In this document: positions 46,135 to 54,492 of the stretch, in pieces
How the letters are laid out: each line of letters starts with the position of its first letter
Numbering within the stretch: the first letter of the stretch is position 1
NCBI GenBank assembly: GCA_965230755.1
Contig: CBDDLT010000004.1
Location: forward strand, 154,744 to 218,743
Direction: 5' to 3'
Length of the DNA: 64,000 nucleotides
DNA from: DATFJT01 sp965230755
Lineage (GTDB): Bacteria; Bacteroidota; Bacteroidia; Chitinophagales; Saprospiraceae
The notes under the pieces: model-generated
What the model saw: only the letters and a program-made list of their open reading frames with translations
The model's database searches: none
What the model was told of the DNA's origin: nothing
Made by a program: the position numbers and the translations under genes

Positions 46135-46659
46135 CTACTCCTTCCTTTGGTATTCAAACTCACTTCTCTTGATCCAATTGGTATCCCCAATAAACTGAAC
46201 TTCTTTTCTTACGACCAGTCTATTTACTCCCATGATGTAAATCTCTCTTATCAATGCGCTTCTGTTATCGTTCCCATCCTTTCCCGGATATTCTGTAATG
46301 AATTTCACTTCACCCTCCTTTATCGTTTCTCTAAGCTTCAGTGATTTTCCATTAATACTCTTACCGTCTTTTGAGATCGTCCATTTGTCTTTACCATTGG
46401 CTTTGGGTTCATTGGGGTACTGATGATGAAGAACTAAGGTGTTTTTCTTGCCTCTTTCAATGATTAGATTTGCAGGCATCGAAAATGGCTTCCCAGACTG
46501 ATAGTCAATGTATGTTAAGCTTCCCTCCCAGGTCCCCACAACTCTATCAAGATCAGATGCCTCAATGCTAATCTCCGTCGGTTCCGAAACCCCTTGAGCA
46601 AAAAGCCCTCCAGAAATCAGAACAAAGGCCAGAACCAAACACCAACAACATTTTCTCAT
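46135..46659 (-). CDS. Secreted protein of unknown function, possibly lipocalin-like
   Basis: The start is set at ATG 46659 (MRKCCWCLVLAFVLISGGLFAQ), which gives the cleanest signal peptide; the frame is open to 46680. The mature part of about 150 residues is beta-rich, with VVGTWEGSLTYIDYQ and LVLHHQYPNEP, an arrangement that could be a lipocalin barrel. No family is recognised with confidence. It lies upstream of the barrel protein gene on the same strand, perhaps in one operon. Confidence 0.75.
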   Translation of the reverse strand: MRKCCWCLVLAFVLISGGLFAQGVSEPTEISIEASDLDRVVGTWEGSLTYIDYQSGKPFSMPANLIIERGKKNTLVLHHQYPNEPKANGKDKWTISKDGKSINGKSLKLRETIKEGEVKFITEYPGKDGNDNRSALIREIYIMGVNRLVVRKEVQFIGDTNWIKRSEFEYQRKE

Positions 46660-46822
46660 TAATTCTATCATTTTTATCAATAATTTGAATAACGCACATA
46701 TTACTAAAAGCCAGGGATCGTCCTTTTCGCTGCCGAATCGTAGAATTATTATCTATGAAATTACTTCGATGGGCGGCCTAGTTCACAAACCTTGTCTTCT
46801 CGAACGAGTAATGATAACAAAG

Positions 46823-46860
46823 AAATTGCCCAATAGAAAACATTTTCTATTGGGCAATTT
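46823..46860 (-). terminator. Terminator of the atpD-atpC operon
   Basis: A perfect 18-bp inverted repeat with a minimal loop (46823-46840 and 46843-46860), A/T-rich ends and GCCC/GGGC core, 25 bp after the atpC stop on the minus strand. Confidence 0.88.
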
Positions 46861-46885
46861 TAAAATATCCTTAAATAATATTAAA

Positions 46886-47140
46886 CTATTCTAAAATATT
46901 AGCATTTTCCACCAGCAAGGCAACTTTATTATCTACTACCTCTATTATTCCCTGATCAATCATGTAGGAAAATTCCTCTCCATCACCTTTCTTGATTTCG
47001 ACCTTCCCAGGGGAAAGCGCTGCGACCAAAGGGGCGTGATCTTTCAAAATCTGAAACTTACCTTCAACCCCTGGTAACAAAATACTTCTAATTTCTCCTG
47101 AATACAATTCCTTTTCAGGCGACAATACAGTTAATTGCAT
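46886..47140 (-). CDS. atpC: F-type ATP synthase epsilon subunit
   Basis: An 84-residue protein starting MQLTVLSPEKELYSGEI with LLPGVEGKFQILKDHAPLVAAL; this is the N-terminal beta-sandwich of the epsilon subunit. It is short because the C-terminal helical hairpin is absent, which is common in Bacteroidota. It links the rotor to the catalytic head. It follows atpD by 10 bp. Confidence 0.94.
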   Translation of the reverse strand: MQLTVLSPEKELYSGEIRSILLPGVEGKFQILKDHAPLVAALSPGKVEIKKGDGEEFSYMIDQGIIEVVDNKVALLVENANILE

Positions 47141-47150
47141 TATTTATGTT

Positions 47151-48665
47151 TTATGCGTTAGCTTCAGCAATCATTTCTTCTCCGGCCTTAACTGCCTCTT
47201 CGATACTTCCTTTCAAGTTGAACGCGGCTTCCGGAATGTGATCCAACTCACCATCCATGATCATATTAAACCCTTTGATCGTGTCCTCGATTGGAACAAA
47301 TACACCAGGAATATTTGTAAACTGCTCAGCAACGTGGAAAGGCTGAGAAAGGAATCTCTGAACCTTTCTAGCTCGATAAACAATCATTTTATCTTCCTCG
47401 CTCAATTCATCCATACCAAGAATGGCGATGATATCTTGCAATTCTTTATATCTCTGTAGTATATTGATCACACGCTGAGCGCAGTCATAATGCTCATCAC
47501 CTACAATTTCTCTCGTAAGGATCCTAGAAGAAGAATCCAAAGGATCAACCGCAGGATAAATACCCAAAGCCGCTAATTTTCTACTCAAAACTGTCGTCGC
47601 ATCCAAGTGAGCAAATGTCGTCGCCGGAGCCGGATCCGTCAAGTCATCCGCAGGTACATATACCGCCTGAACTGAAGTAATAGAACCTCTCTTAGTAGAA
47701 GTAATTCTCTCCTGCATGAATCCCATCTCAGTAGCCAAAGTTGGCTGATAACCCACCGCAGAAGGCATCCTTCCCAATAGGGCCGATACCTCAGATCCAG
47801 CCTGAGTAAATCGGAAGATGTTATCAACGAAGAATAAGATATCTTTTCCTCCCGTAGGATCACTCATATCTCCATCTCTATAATACTCAGCAAAAGTCAA
47901 TCCTGACAAAGCAACTCTCGCACGTGCTCCCGGAGGCTCATTCATCTGACCGAATACGAATGTAGCTTGAGACTCTTTAAGTTTTTCCGTATCGACCGCA
48001 CTGAGATCCCATCCACCTTCTTCCATGGACTCCATGAACTTATCTCCGTACTTCATAATACCCGCTTCCAACATCTCTCTCATCAAATCGTTCCCCTCTC
48101 TCGTTCTCTCTCCTACTCCAGCGAATACGGATAAACCTTCATATCCCTTTGCAATGTTGTTGATCAACTCCTGAATCAAAACCGTCTTACCGACACCGGC
48201 ACCTCCAAACAATCCAATTTTACCCCCTTTCGCATAAGGCTCAATAAGATCGATAACCTTAATTCCTGTGAATAAAACCTCTGATTCCGTAGACAGATCC
48301 TCATAAGATGGTGGCTTACTGTGGATAGATCTCTTCTCTGAAGTACTAACCGGACCAATACCATCGATGGCCTCTCCAATTACGTTGAACAAACGCCCTT
48401 TTACTTCTTCCCCAACTGGTACAGAAATTGGATATCCCAAGTCCGTCACCTGCATTCCTCTCTTTAGTCCATCGGTAGCATCCATGGCAATAGCTCTTAC
48501 GCTATCCTCTCCAAGATGTTGTTGTACCTCAAGAACCAATCTATCTCCGTTGGGTCTTTTAATTTCAAGTGCATTTAATATATCTGGTAAAGTTCCTCCT
48601 GTATTTGAAAACTTAACGTCCACTACTGGACCAATTACCTGACTGATTTCACCGTTTAACGCCAT
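47151..48665 (-). CDS. atpD: F-type ATP synthase beta subunit
   Basis: A 504-residue protein with the Walker A motif GGAGVGKTVLIQE, the catalytic Glu in GERTREGNDL, the DELSEED-like DELSEEDK and the ALLGRMPSAVGYQPTLATEMG segment of the beta subunit. It carries the three catalytic sites of the F1 head. In this organism atpD and atpC form a unit apart from the other atp genes, as in other Bacteroidota. Confidence 0.97.
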   Translation of the reverse strand: MALNGEISQVIGPVVDVKFSNTGGTLPDILNALEIKRPNGDRLVLEVQQHLGEDSVRAIAMDATDGLKRGMQVTDLGYPISVPVGEEVKGRLFNVIGEAIDGIGPVSTSEKRSIHSKPPSYEDLSTESEVLFTGIKVIDLIEPYAKGGKIGLFGGAGVGKTVLIQELINNIAKGYEGLSVFAGVGERTREGNDLMREMLEAGIMKYGDKFMESMEEGGWDLSAVDTEKLKESQATFVFGQMNEPPGARARVALSGLTFAEYYRDGDMSDPTGGKDILFFVDNIFRFTQAGSEVSALLGRMPSAVGYQPTLATEMGFMQERITSTKRGSITSVQAVYVPADDLTDPAPATTFAHLDATTVLSRKLAALGIYPAVDPLDSSSRILTREIVGDEHYDCAQRVINILQRYKELQDIIAILGMDELSEEDKMIVYRARKVQRFLSQPFHVAEQFTNIPGVFVPIEDTIKGFNMIMDGELDHIPEAAFNLKGSIEEAVKAGEEMIAEANA

Positions 48666-48696
48666 GTTTTTGCGATTATAATTTTCTAAGATGGCG

Positions 48697-48725
48697 CAAA
48701 GATAAGTCTATTAATGATTTTTCAA
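48697..48725 (-). promoter_or_regulatory. Candidate promoter of atpD-atpC
   Basis: On the minus strand, TATCTTTG (48697-48704) is an exact TAnnTTTG -7 element; a TTG lies 18 bp upstream (48723-48725), slightly closer than the usual 20. The -7 element is 31 bp before the atpD start. Confidence 0.5.
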
Positions 48726-48827
48726 AAGAATATCCCAGTGAATATGGTTGTCCTAAACATCCTTTCGATTACTATTTCGAATTTCCATGTCTACAAGGAA
48801 AAATAAAGATAATCTGATCTTACCCTA

Positions 48828-49631
48828 TCACTTCTCTATCAAGTACTTATCATAAAATTCTCTATTGAAAAAGAACACTTTTTTATTATGAAACAGCAGG
48901 TACAGTTTCCCTTCTTTTTCTGTGTATTTATCTTTTTGTTCAAACTCCAACAAATAAGACTTTCTATTTTTCTTCTTTTTATTCCTTAAAAGTATTTTCC
49001 TGGAAGAACTAATTTCAAATCTACTACCCATATAAACCAACCTATTCTTGTTGTATTTCCTATTAATTCTTCTTTTTGTCGGTTTTTTAATACCCAGATA
49101 TTCCAAGGGTATTGCATAATCTACTGGCCTATTACAACTCAAACACTGAGCAGCACTGTTTCCAGCATTATACTCAACTGGGCATGTAGGATACTCTTCT
49201 ATTGGATCCGGGTCTACCGGACAAGTTGGATACTCTTCTTCTATTGGGTCCGGCTCTACCGGAGAACCTGGATAATCTTCCTCGCCCGGATCTGGTTCTG
49301 TAGGAGAGCTTGGGTATTCTTCCTCTATTGGATCTGATTCTATGGGAGAAGTCGGATACTCCTCTTCAGGACTGCAATCTATAAGTCCAAATAAGCACCT
49401 GAGGTCATCAAAAAAGCTATGGTTCTTATCCTCTACCTGATCATTACTCGAATTAGGAGGACTGCCTCCCGAAAACATTGATTCTGCATCGTAGTCCCAA
49501 GTTCCATTGCACCATACAGGCCAAGAACAGGGATCATTGCCCTGATCCCCAAGCCAAACATTTTGCGCCACTTGTAAATCACTAAAAAATAAACATACCA
49601 ATAGGGCGATCAACAATTTTTCTTTTTTCAT
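48828..49631 (-). CDS. Secreted protein with tandem 14-residue proline/glutamate repeats
   Basis: A 267-residue protein: signal peptide (MKKEKLLIALLVCLFFSDLQVAQ), a Trp/Cys-containing head, five tandem repeats of about 14 residues (residues 89-152, e.g. EEEYPSSPTEPDPG), then a basic tail rich in Lys and Arg (NKKKKNRKSY). The sequence is acidic in the repeat and basic at the end. I recognise no family. The repeat may span the cell wall or serve as a linker; four Cys pairs could form bonds. Confidence 0.72.
   Translation of the reverse strand: MKKEKLLIALLVCLFFSDLQVAQNVWLGDQGNDPCSWPVWCNGTWDYDAESMFSGGSPPNSSNDQVEDKNHSFFDDLRCLFGLIDCSPEEEYPTSPIESDPIEEEYPSSPTEPDPGEEDYPGSPVEPDPIEEEYPTCPVDPDPIEEYPTCPVEYNAGNSAAQCLSCNRPVDYAIPLEYLGIKKPTKRRINRKYNKNRLVYMGSRFEISSSRKILLRNKKKKNRKSYLLEFEQKDKYTEKEGKLYLLFHNKKVFFFNREFYDKYLIEK
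49176..49367 (-). repeat. 42-bp tandem repeat in the PE-repeat gene
   Basis: Four full units of 42 bp (14 codons) and a partial fifth, the fourth-to-fifth join being one codon shorter. The units keep EEEYP and DPI but vary between, so the repeat has been selected at the protein level. Confidence 0.8.
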
Positions 49632-49810
49632 TACTTTTTGGAAATGAAGTTAGATTCCGGTCAATCAAAATTCAAAAATTAAAACCCCTACTATCCTTGT
49701 GATATGCCCTTATTTATTAGGGTCATTACCTTGCTTATTCAGAGATACATGTGCCTCTGCGGGTCATGAAAAATTATATGGGTAAGATTTTTTGTTCGAA
49801 TCAAAATGTG

Positions 49811-51148
49811 CTACCTAAACTTGACAAAAGGAATCTCATGGTACTCATGGGAAAACACGGAATCCCTATAATTCACTCTTTGCTTTACGTGAAGTACATG
49901 ATCACCTCGCTCAAAGCTGGAAATATCGATATAAGTTAGCAAACCCTTTGATTTTAGCTCTGGGTGTTGGTAGAAATGATAAGTTAAATCGGTGAGTTCA
50001 ACAGTATCAATTTTTAAATCGAATATTTGGGATAGGCAGTACAAAGCACTATCAGCCTTTGTTTTCGTATTCTTTTCATCCTTATCAATACTTACATTTA
50101 CTCCTCTGATAAACTCAGTTTGAAATGACCATCGCTTATAGCCATCAAAATCAGGGCAGCTTGCCTCGAGTGCATTTTTGACCATATCCGTATCTGCATA
50201 TTTCAGGTACACTGGAAAAAAATCTTTTTCTATTTCCATAGAAGGGATGGCGATCTTAACATTTGACTTTTCGTAATCACCTCTCCACTTATCCTGATAA
50301 TAATTGGCATTAATCCATTGAGTAGCCTCTTTGCCTGGAAGAAATTTATACTCTCCCAATTGTAGGCCGTCTCCAAAAATGATCAATATGATAATATAGG
50401 GTATGACCAGTATCAAATACTTCCGTCCAAAGCGATTGTCTATGAAGTTGTAATATAGTGGTCGATAGATGAAGGAAAAACTAAGAAAGTTAAAAAGCCT
50501 GTAAAAGGGGTAAAATATTGTTGCCAAAATCTTCTTCCTTTTAAAAAAGCCCAATAAAGTATAGTCAATCAGACTCAAAATGGCCGAGGTCATAAGTACG
50601 ATAAGTACTACTTTTTCAATGAAATCTGTAACAGGAGATTTGACGTAATTGAAGAACTTAACCACCAAAAAAACTGTAATAAAAAAGAGGAATATCGAAA
50701 ACACAGAGAATACCAACAAGAAAGTAAAACTGAAAATGATGCTACAAATTTTCTCCAAAGTTTCAAGGTATCGATCGAAGTTCATTCCTCGCCTTTTAAG
50801 ATAATTTGAAAATTTCGGAGCATACTTTAAAGAGTCTATGTCTATTTCGCCTGACACATATCTCAGACCAATACATCCTATCCAGAAACCTCTTAAAAAA
50901 ATGTGGATGACCAAATTCGTCTTGGCAATGGTGGATGCCAAAAAAAGTAAGAAAGGGATGATGATAATGAAGGAAGAAGCGGTTTGGCCTCCATTCGCTC
51001 TTATATTTAACATCCACGACCCTATTTCATCTCCCGCTGAAGACAGCACTACCAATAAAATACTGGAAATGATTAATTCCAGTTGCCAGCTTTCCTGCTG
51101 AAGATATTCCAACCATTTTTTAAACCCTTTCTTATCCGTTTTTTCCAT
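49811..51148 (-). CDS. Polytopic membrane protein of unknown function
   Basis: The start is set at ATG 51148 (MEKTDKKGFKKWLEYLQQES), as the open frame above it (to 51181) is not characteristic. The 445-residue product has about six or seven hydrophobic helices in the first 270 residues and a soluble C-terminal domain of about 170 residues. I recognise no family. It is divergent from the lipoprotein gene at 51311. Confidence 0.7.
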   Translation of the reverse strand: MEKTDKKGFKKWLEYLQQESWQLELIISSILLVVLSSAGDEIGSWMLNIRANGGQTASSFIIIIPFLLFLASTIAKTNLVIHIFLRGFWIGCIGLRYVSGEIDIDSLKYAPKFSNYLKRRGMNFDRYLETLEKICSIIFSFTFLLVFSVFSIFLFFITVFLVVKFFNYVKSPVTDFIEKVVLIVLMTSAILSLIDYTLLGFFKRKKILATIFYPFYRLFNFLSFSFIYRPLYYNFIDNRFGRKYLILVIPYIIILIIFGDGLQLGEYKFLPGKEATQWINANYYQDKWRGDYEKSNVKIAIPSMEIEKDFFPVYLKYADTDMVKNALEASCPDFDGYKRWSFQTEFIRGVNVSIDKDEKNTKTKADSALYCLSQIFDLKIDTVELTDLTYHFYQHPELKSKGLLTYIDISSFERGDHVLHVKQRVNYRDSVFSHEYHEIPFVKFR

Positions 51149-51310
51149 GAATGTGAAATCGCTTGCAAATAAATATATCAATTTTCTGCCACTTGGTTTA
51201 ATCAGGATAATTCTTTAAAAAGATATATTCGCAACCTTGATCAATTTCAGGATTATGGAATAATCCTTGTTTACGATTACTTGAACAAACATTAGATAAA
51301 ATCTCTCAGC

Positions 51311-52624
51311 ATGAATGGCCTAAATATATTATTGTTCGCATTGATAGGATTTTTCCTGAGCTCATGTGGCTCCAGTGATAATCATTCCCGTCATCTGAAT
51401 GATGAAAATGATTACTCTTTCGAGATTGAGAATCTCAGCGACGAAAACTATCCGGATAATCCAGATATAGGATTCAGGTCCGAAAATTATCATGAAGACT
51501 TATTTGGCCATGGCAAGATTATTAAGGCCTCCGGTGACTTCAATTGGAATTTCACCTTTCTTACCAAGAGTTCTGATTCCATTGAACTAAAAAATATCGA
51601 TATATCTGAATTGATTCCCACCATTCCGGAACATGTTAAGTCGAATCAATATCTGAGTTACTTGTCTTGTGTAAATCAGGAGTGGAATAGAAATCAGATT
51701 AGATTCAATAAATCTGAATTTACAAGCAATATGCCTTCTATCGTTCGAGTGGATTTAGCCCGTAACTGCTTGAATGCATACTTATGGGAAATCATTGTCT
51801 ACGTTTCGGAAAAAGGGACTGTTCTGCCGTATTCCCATGGCTGGTTTAGTTTTCCTGTTGATCTCTATGCAGAACTATTTGAGTCAAAAAATAGTATTCC
51901 TTTTGCTGTGTACCAAAAGCCGCTAGAAGACTGGATAGATCCAGAGAGCGAGGAGATAGAACTGGGGACATTGAGAAAAGTTATCGATTCCGTAGAAATT
52001 GATTTTCGAGATTTGTCGAACACCATGTATCCAGTAAAAGCTGCAAGAAAGAAAAAGTACAAGGAGATCATTCGCCCTGCGAGTTTCAGAACAATGAAGG
52101 ATTTACAATCCGACTCCACACAATTTGCTACGTTCTCACCGCCGGGTTTCTACGATAAAAGAAATCCCAGAAAAACAGAATTGGGTCGAATTCACACCTT
52201 GCAAGACATCCAAATTTTTGAAGTTAAAACCCCGCCTTCTGAAGAGATACTACATGAATTAGTATTGAAATTTACCAATAGAGATGGTATAACTACTTCA
52301 TTGGTCTTTGGAGGCTTAAATCTCAGTGAATTTCCAGTCCTTGATGAAAGTGAATGCAACGAGGCCTGGAAAAATTCTATGGGAATTGGTAACCATACTT
52401 TTTACGAATCCTATCAAGATCACATTGGAAGATCGACTCAACATTCTTCATACTATGCACTGATATTGGATCAAGATGGAAAGTGGTTGGACAGTCATAA
52501 AATAGGTATTGACGGACCGATATTCCATTATACCGATGAACAGCGAAAAAGACTGCATTTATGGTTGTTATCTTTCGAACGCCACGCTCTCGTCGGACAT
52601 TACGCAATAGATCTTAAGGAATAA
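51311..52624 (+). CDS. Lipoprotein of unknown function
   Basis: A 437-residue protein with a lipobox signal (FLSSCGSS, Cys about residue 19). After an acidic linker (DENDYSFEIENLSDENYPD) come two moderately sized domains with no recognisable motif. It is not related in any way I can see to its neighbours. The 5' region is divergent from the membrane protein gene at 49811, sharing the 162-bp gap. Confidence 0.72.
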   Translation: MNGLNILLFALIGFFLSSCGSSDNHSRHLNDENDYSFEIENLSDENYPDNPDIGFRSENYHEDLFGHGKIIKASGDFNWNFTFLTKSSDSIELKNIDISELIPTIPEHVKSNQYLSYLSCVNQEWNRNQIRFNKSEFTSNMPSIVRVDLARNCLNAYLWEIIVYVSEKGTVLPYSHGWFSFPVDLYAELFESKNSIPFAVYQKPLEDWIDPESEEIELGTLRKVIDSVEIDFRDLSNTMYPVKAARKKKYKEIIRPASFRTMKDLQSDSTQFATFSPPGFYDKRNPRKTELGRIHTLQDIQIFEVKTPPSEEILHELVLKFTNRDGITTSLVFGGLNLSEFPVLDESECNEAWKNSMGIGNHTFYESYQDHIGRSTQHSSYYALILDQDGKWLDSHKIGIDGPIFHYTDEQRKRLHLWLLSFERHALVGHYAIDLKE

Positions 52625-52720
52625 GTCGTCCACTTATCTATAAGCCATTGAAACTCTGAGAAGGTTTATTCCATTAAAGACAATCTGTCTTCGCTACCTG
52701 TCTAACAATGGTTATAACGA

Positions 52721-53212
52721 TTATAAGTCATTCTCGTCCAATAATCCCTCTAAGGAAAATGCCAGCTGATCGATGTCATTACAACCTATAAAAAGATGCT
52801 TTCCGTCTTTAGTTCTTATGCTCAAACCGTTCCTCCCCGTAAGAGAGTACCAAGCTTCTTTAGCAAATCTGACATTTCCTCCATACCATTGCGAAATTCC
52901 GGAAGTTCTTACAATTCGACAAGACTCAACATCTTCCCACAAGATCCTTTTAGCTTTTTTATGAAGTGGGAAGAACTTATACTTTATTCTCTTGGAGTTA
53001 ATAGACAAATTCAATCGCAATCTTTGAAACCAAAGCAACCCAACGATACAGCTAATAGCGATAGCCAAACACATGATCATATTCGCCGTACTGCCCGCCT
53101 GAAAAAAAGCAGATTTCACTAATCCAATTATCGAAGCAATCAAGACCGATCCCAGAAAAATATAGGTCATCCTATCACTGAAATATTGTTTCTCTTTAAA
53201 TCTCTTTTTCAT
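52721..53212 (-). CDS. Small membrane protein with PH-like domain
   Basis: A 163-residue protein with two hydrophobic helices in the first 65 residues and a soluble tail (LNLSINSKRIKYKFFPLHKKAKRILWEDVESCRIVR) resembling bacterial PH-like membrane proteins, in which a WEDV segment joins the strands. The function of these proteins is not known. Convergent with the lipoprotein gene. Confidence 0.68.
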   Translation of the reverse strand: MKKRFKEKQYFSDRMTYIFLGSVLIASIIGLVKSAFFQAGSTANMIMCLAIAISCIVGLLWFQRLRLNLSINSKRIKYKFFPLHKKAKRILWEDVESCRIVRTSGISQWYGGNVRFAKEAWYSLTGRNGLSIRTKDGKHLFIGCNDIDQLAFSLEGLLDENDL

Positions 53213-53490
53213 TTCATTTACTTTAAATAAATGATGTCACCGACTCTGAAGAAGGTGATGATTATATTACAAAAGTAAATGATTTACATTAAATTTACAA
53301 TTAATTAATATTAAATTAACAATAAAGCGATCATCCTGAGCTGCTGGAATGCTTATTAAACAAGTCATTTGTCCCTCCGCTACATCGGGTATTATGTTCT
53401 TTTCTTCAATAGTTTTTTAATAACATTAAGCCATCTTATCTATCATAGATAATTAGCATTTGCTAAACCTAGGCGGGTACAGAAAACAAA
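53213..53490. other. Intergenic stretch with no gene seen
   Basis: About 280 bp of AT-rich spacer (dense in TTAAAT/AATTAAT) before the terminator of the acidic lipoprotein gene. No promoter that I could identify and no reading frame of note. Confidence 0.55.
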
Positions 53491-53518
53491 AAAAGAGAGC
53501 GCTGATGCACTCTCTTTT
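53491..53518 (-). terminator. Terminator of the FecI-FecR-TonB-lipoprotein operon
   Basis: A 9-bp stem AAAAGAGAG / CTCTCTTTT around a 10-base loop, 37 bp after the stop of the acidic lipoprotein gene on the minus strand. Confidence 0.8.
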
Positions 53519-53555
53519 ACTGCCTTAAAAAAAGGGAACCACTCTATCACCAATT

Positions 53556-54392
53556 CTAATTGCCGTCATCATCATCTTCTTCACCCTCATCGTCTTCTCC
53601 CTCTTCGTCCTCATCTTCCTCGTCATCTTCATCCTCGTCCTCGTCTTCCTCATCATCTTCATCCTCTTCATCTTCACATTGCTCGAAAAGCTCATCTAAT
53701 TCTTCTTCTGAATTGACCTCCAGGGTAGTTCCATCCTCAAAGCTTACCGATATCGGGAATTGAACGGTTAAGTCTTCTTCCGGCTCTGGCTCTTGATCAT
53801 AATATGCAATCAATGCCTCCTCTAATTCCTGATCACTTCCTACTTCTAATGTTGTTCCATCTGGGAACACAAGTGTAATAGGATAGTTTATCTCAAAACA
53901 GTCATCCAACCACTCCTCATCCGGGCAATCATCTTCATCATCCTCCTCGCCTTCTTCATCATCCTCACCATCCTCATCTTCGCCTTCTTCATCATCACCT
54001 TCTAGTTCCTCACATTGATCAAAAAGATCTTCCAAGTCAGAATCGGAATTTAGCACCAAACTTTGACCCTGAAAAATTGCAGTTACGGGATATACCAAAG
54101 AAAGATCTTCATCTGAATCCTCATTTGCATCATACCATTTATCCACTTCTTCTTCTAATTCATCCATAGAATTTACAGCCAAAGTGCTACCGTCGGGATA
54201 GGCAATTTCTACTGGAAATTCGAAAGTAAAACAATCATCCTCAAGTTCTTTCTCTGTCGTATCCCTACTTGTCAACTGCTGAATCGTGGATTGATTCGTA
54301 GAAGCAGTATTAGTAACCGGATCGATACCTTCATCTTTGTTGCAGGCGTAAAAAGCAAGACCTACAAGTAAAAGCAACCATAATTTCTTCAT
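53556..54392 (-). CDS. Extremely acidic repeat lipoprotein, last gene of the Fec-type operon
   Basis: The start is set at ATG 54392 (MKKLWLLLLVGLAFYACNKD), which gives a standard lipobox with Cys17; the frame also opens at 54410. The 278-residue product is a tandem of two units of about 80 residues, each with two strand-loop modules (FPDGTTLEVGSDQELE and FEDGTTLEVNSEEELDELFEQCE), joined by Asp/Glu runs; the last 45 residues are almost only Asp, Glu and Gly. The isoelectric point must be very low. Its position after a TonB receptor suggests a surface protein that binds a cation or a basic ligand, which is inference. It resembles no family I know. Confidence 0.82.
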   Translation of the reverse strand: MKKLWLLLLVGLAFYACNKDEGIDPVTNTASTNQSTIQQLTSRDTTEKELEDDCFTFEFPVEIAYPDGSTLAVNSMDELEEEVDKWYDANEDSDEDLSLVYPVTAIFQGQSLVLNSDSDLEDLFDQCEELEGDDEEGEDEDGEDDEEGEEDDEDDCPDEEWLDDCFEINYPITLVFPDGTTLEVGSDQELEEALIAYYDQEPEPEEDLTVQFPISVSFEDGTTLEVNSEEELDELFEQCEDEEDEDDEEDEDEDEDDEEDEDEEGEDDEGEEDDDDGN

Positions 54393-54492
54393 CACTGAAC
54401 TAACTAGCATCTCATTAAATTTTAGTTTTAAAAATAAGTTTCAATGCTAAAACAAGCTCATCTTTATTTACCCTACCGGAAAAGAAAAAAAA

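Noticed and set aside
53560..53763. Plus-strand frame coding almost only serine
   Set aside because: Shadow of the Asp/Glu-rich lipoprotein on the other strand: its GAN-type codons read as TCN in reverse.
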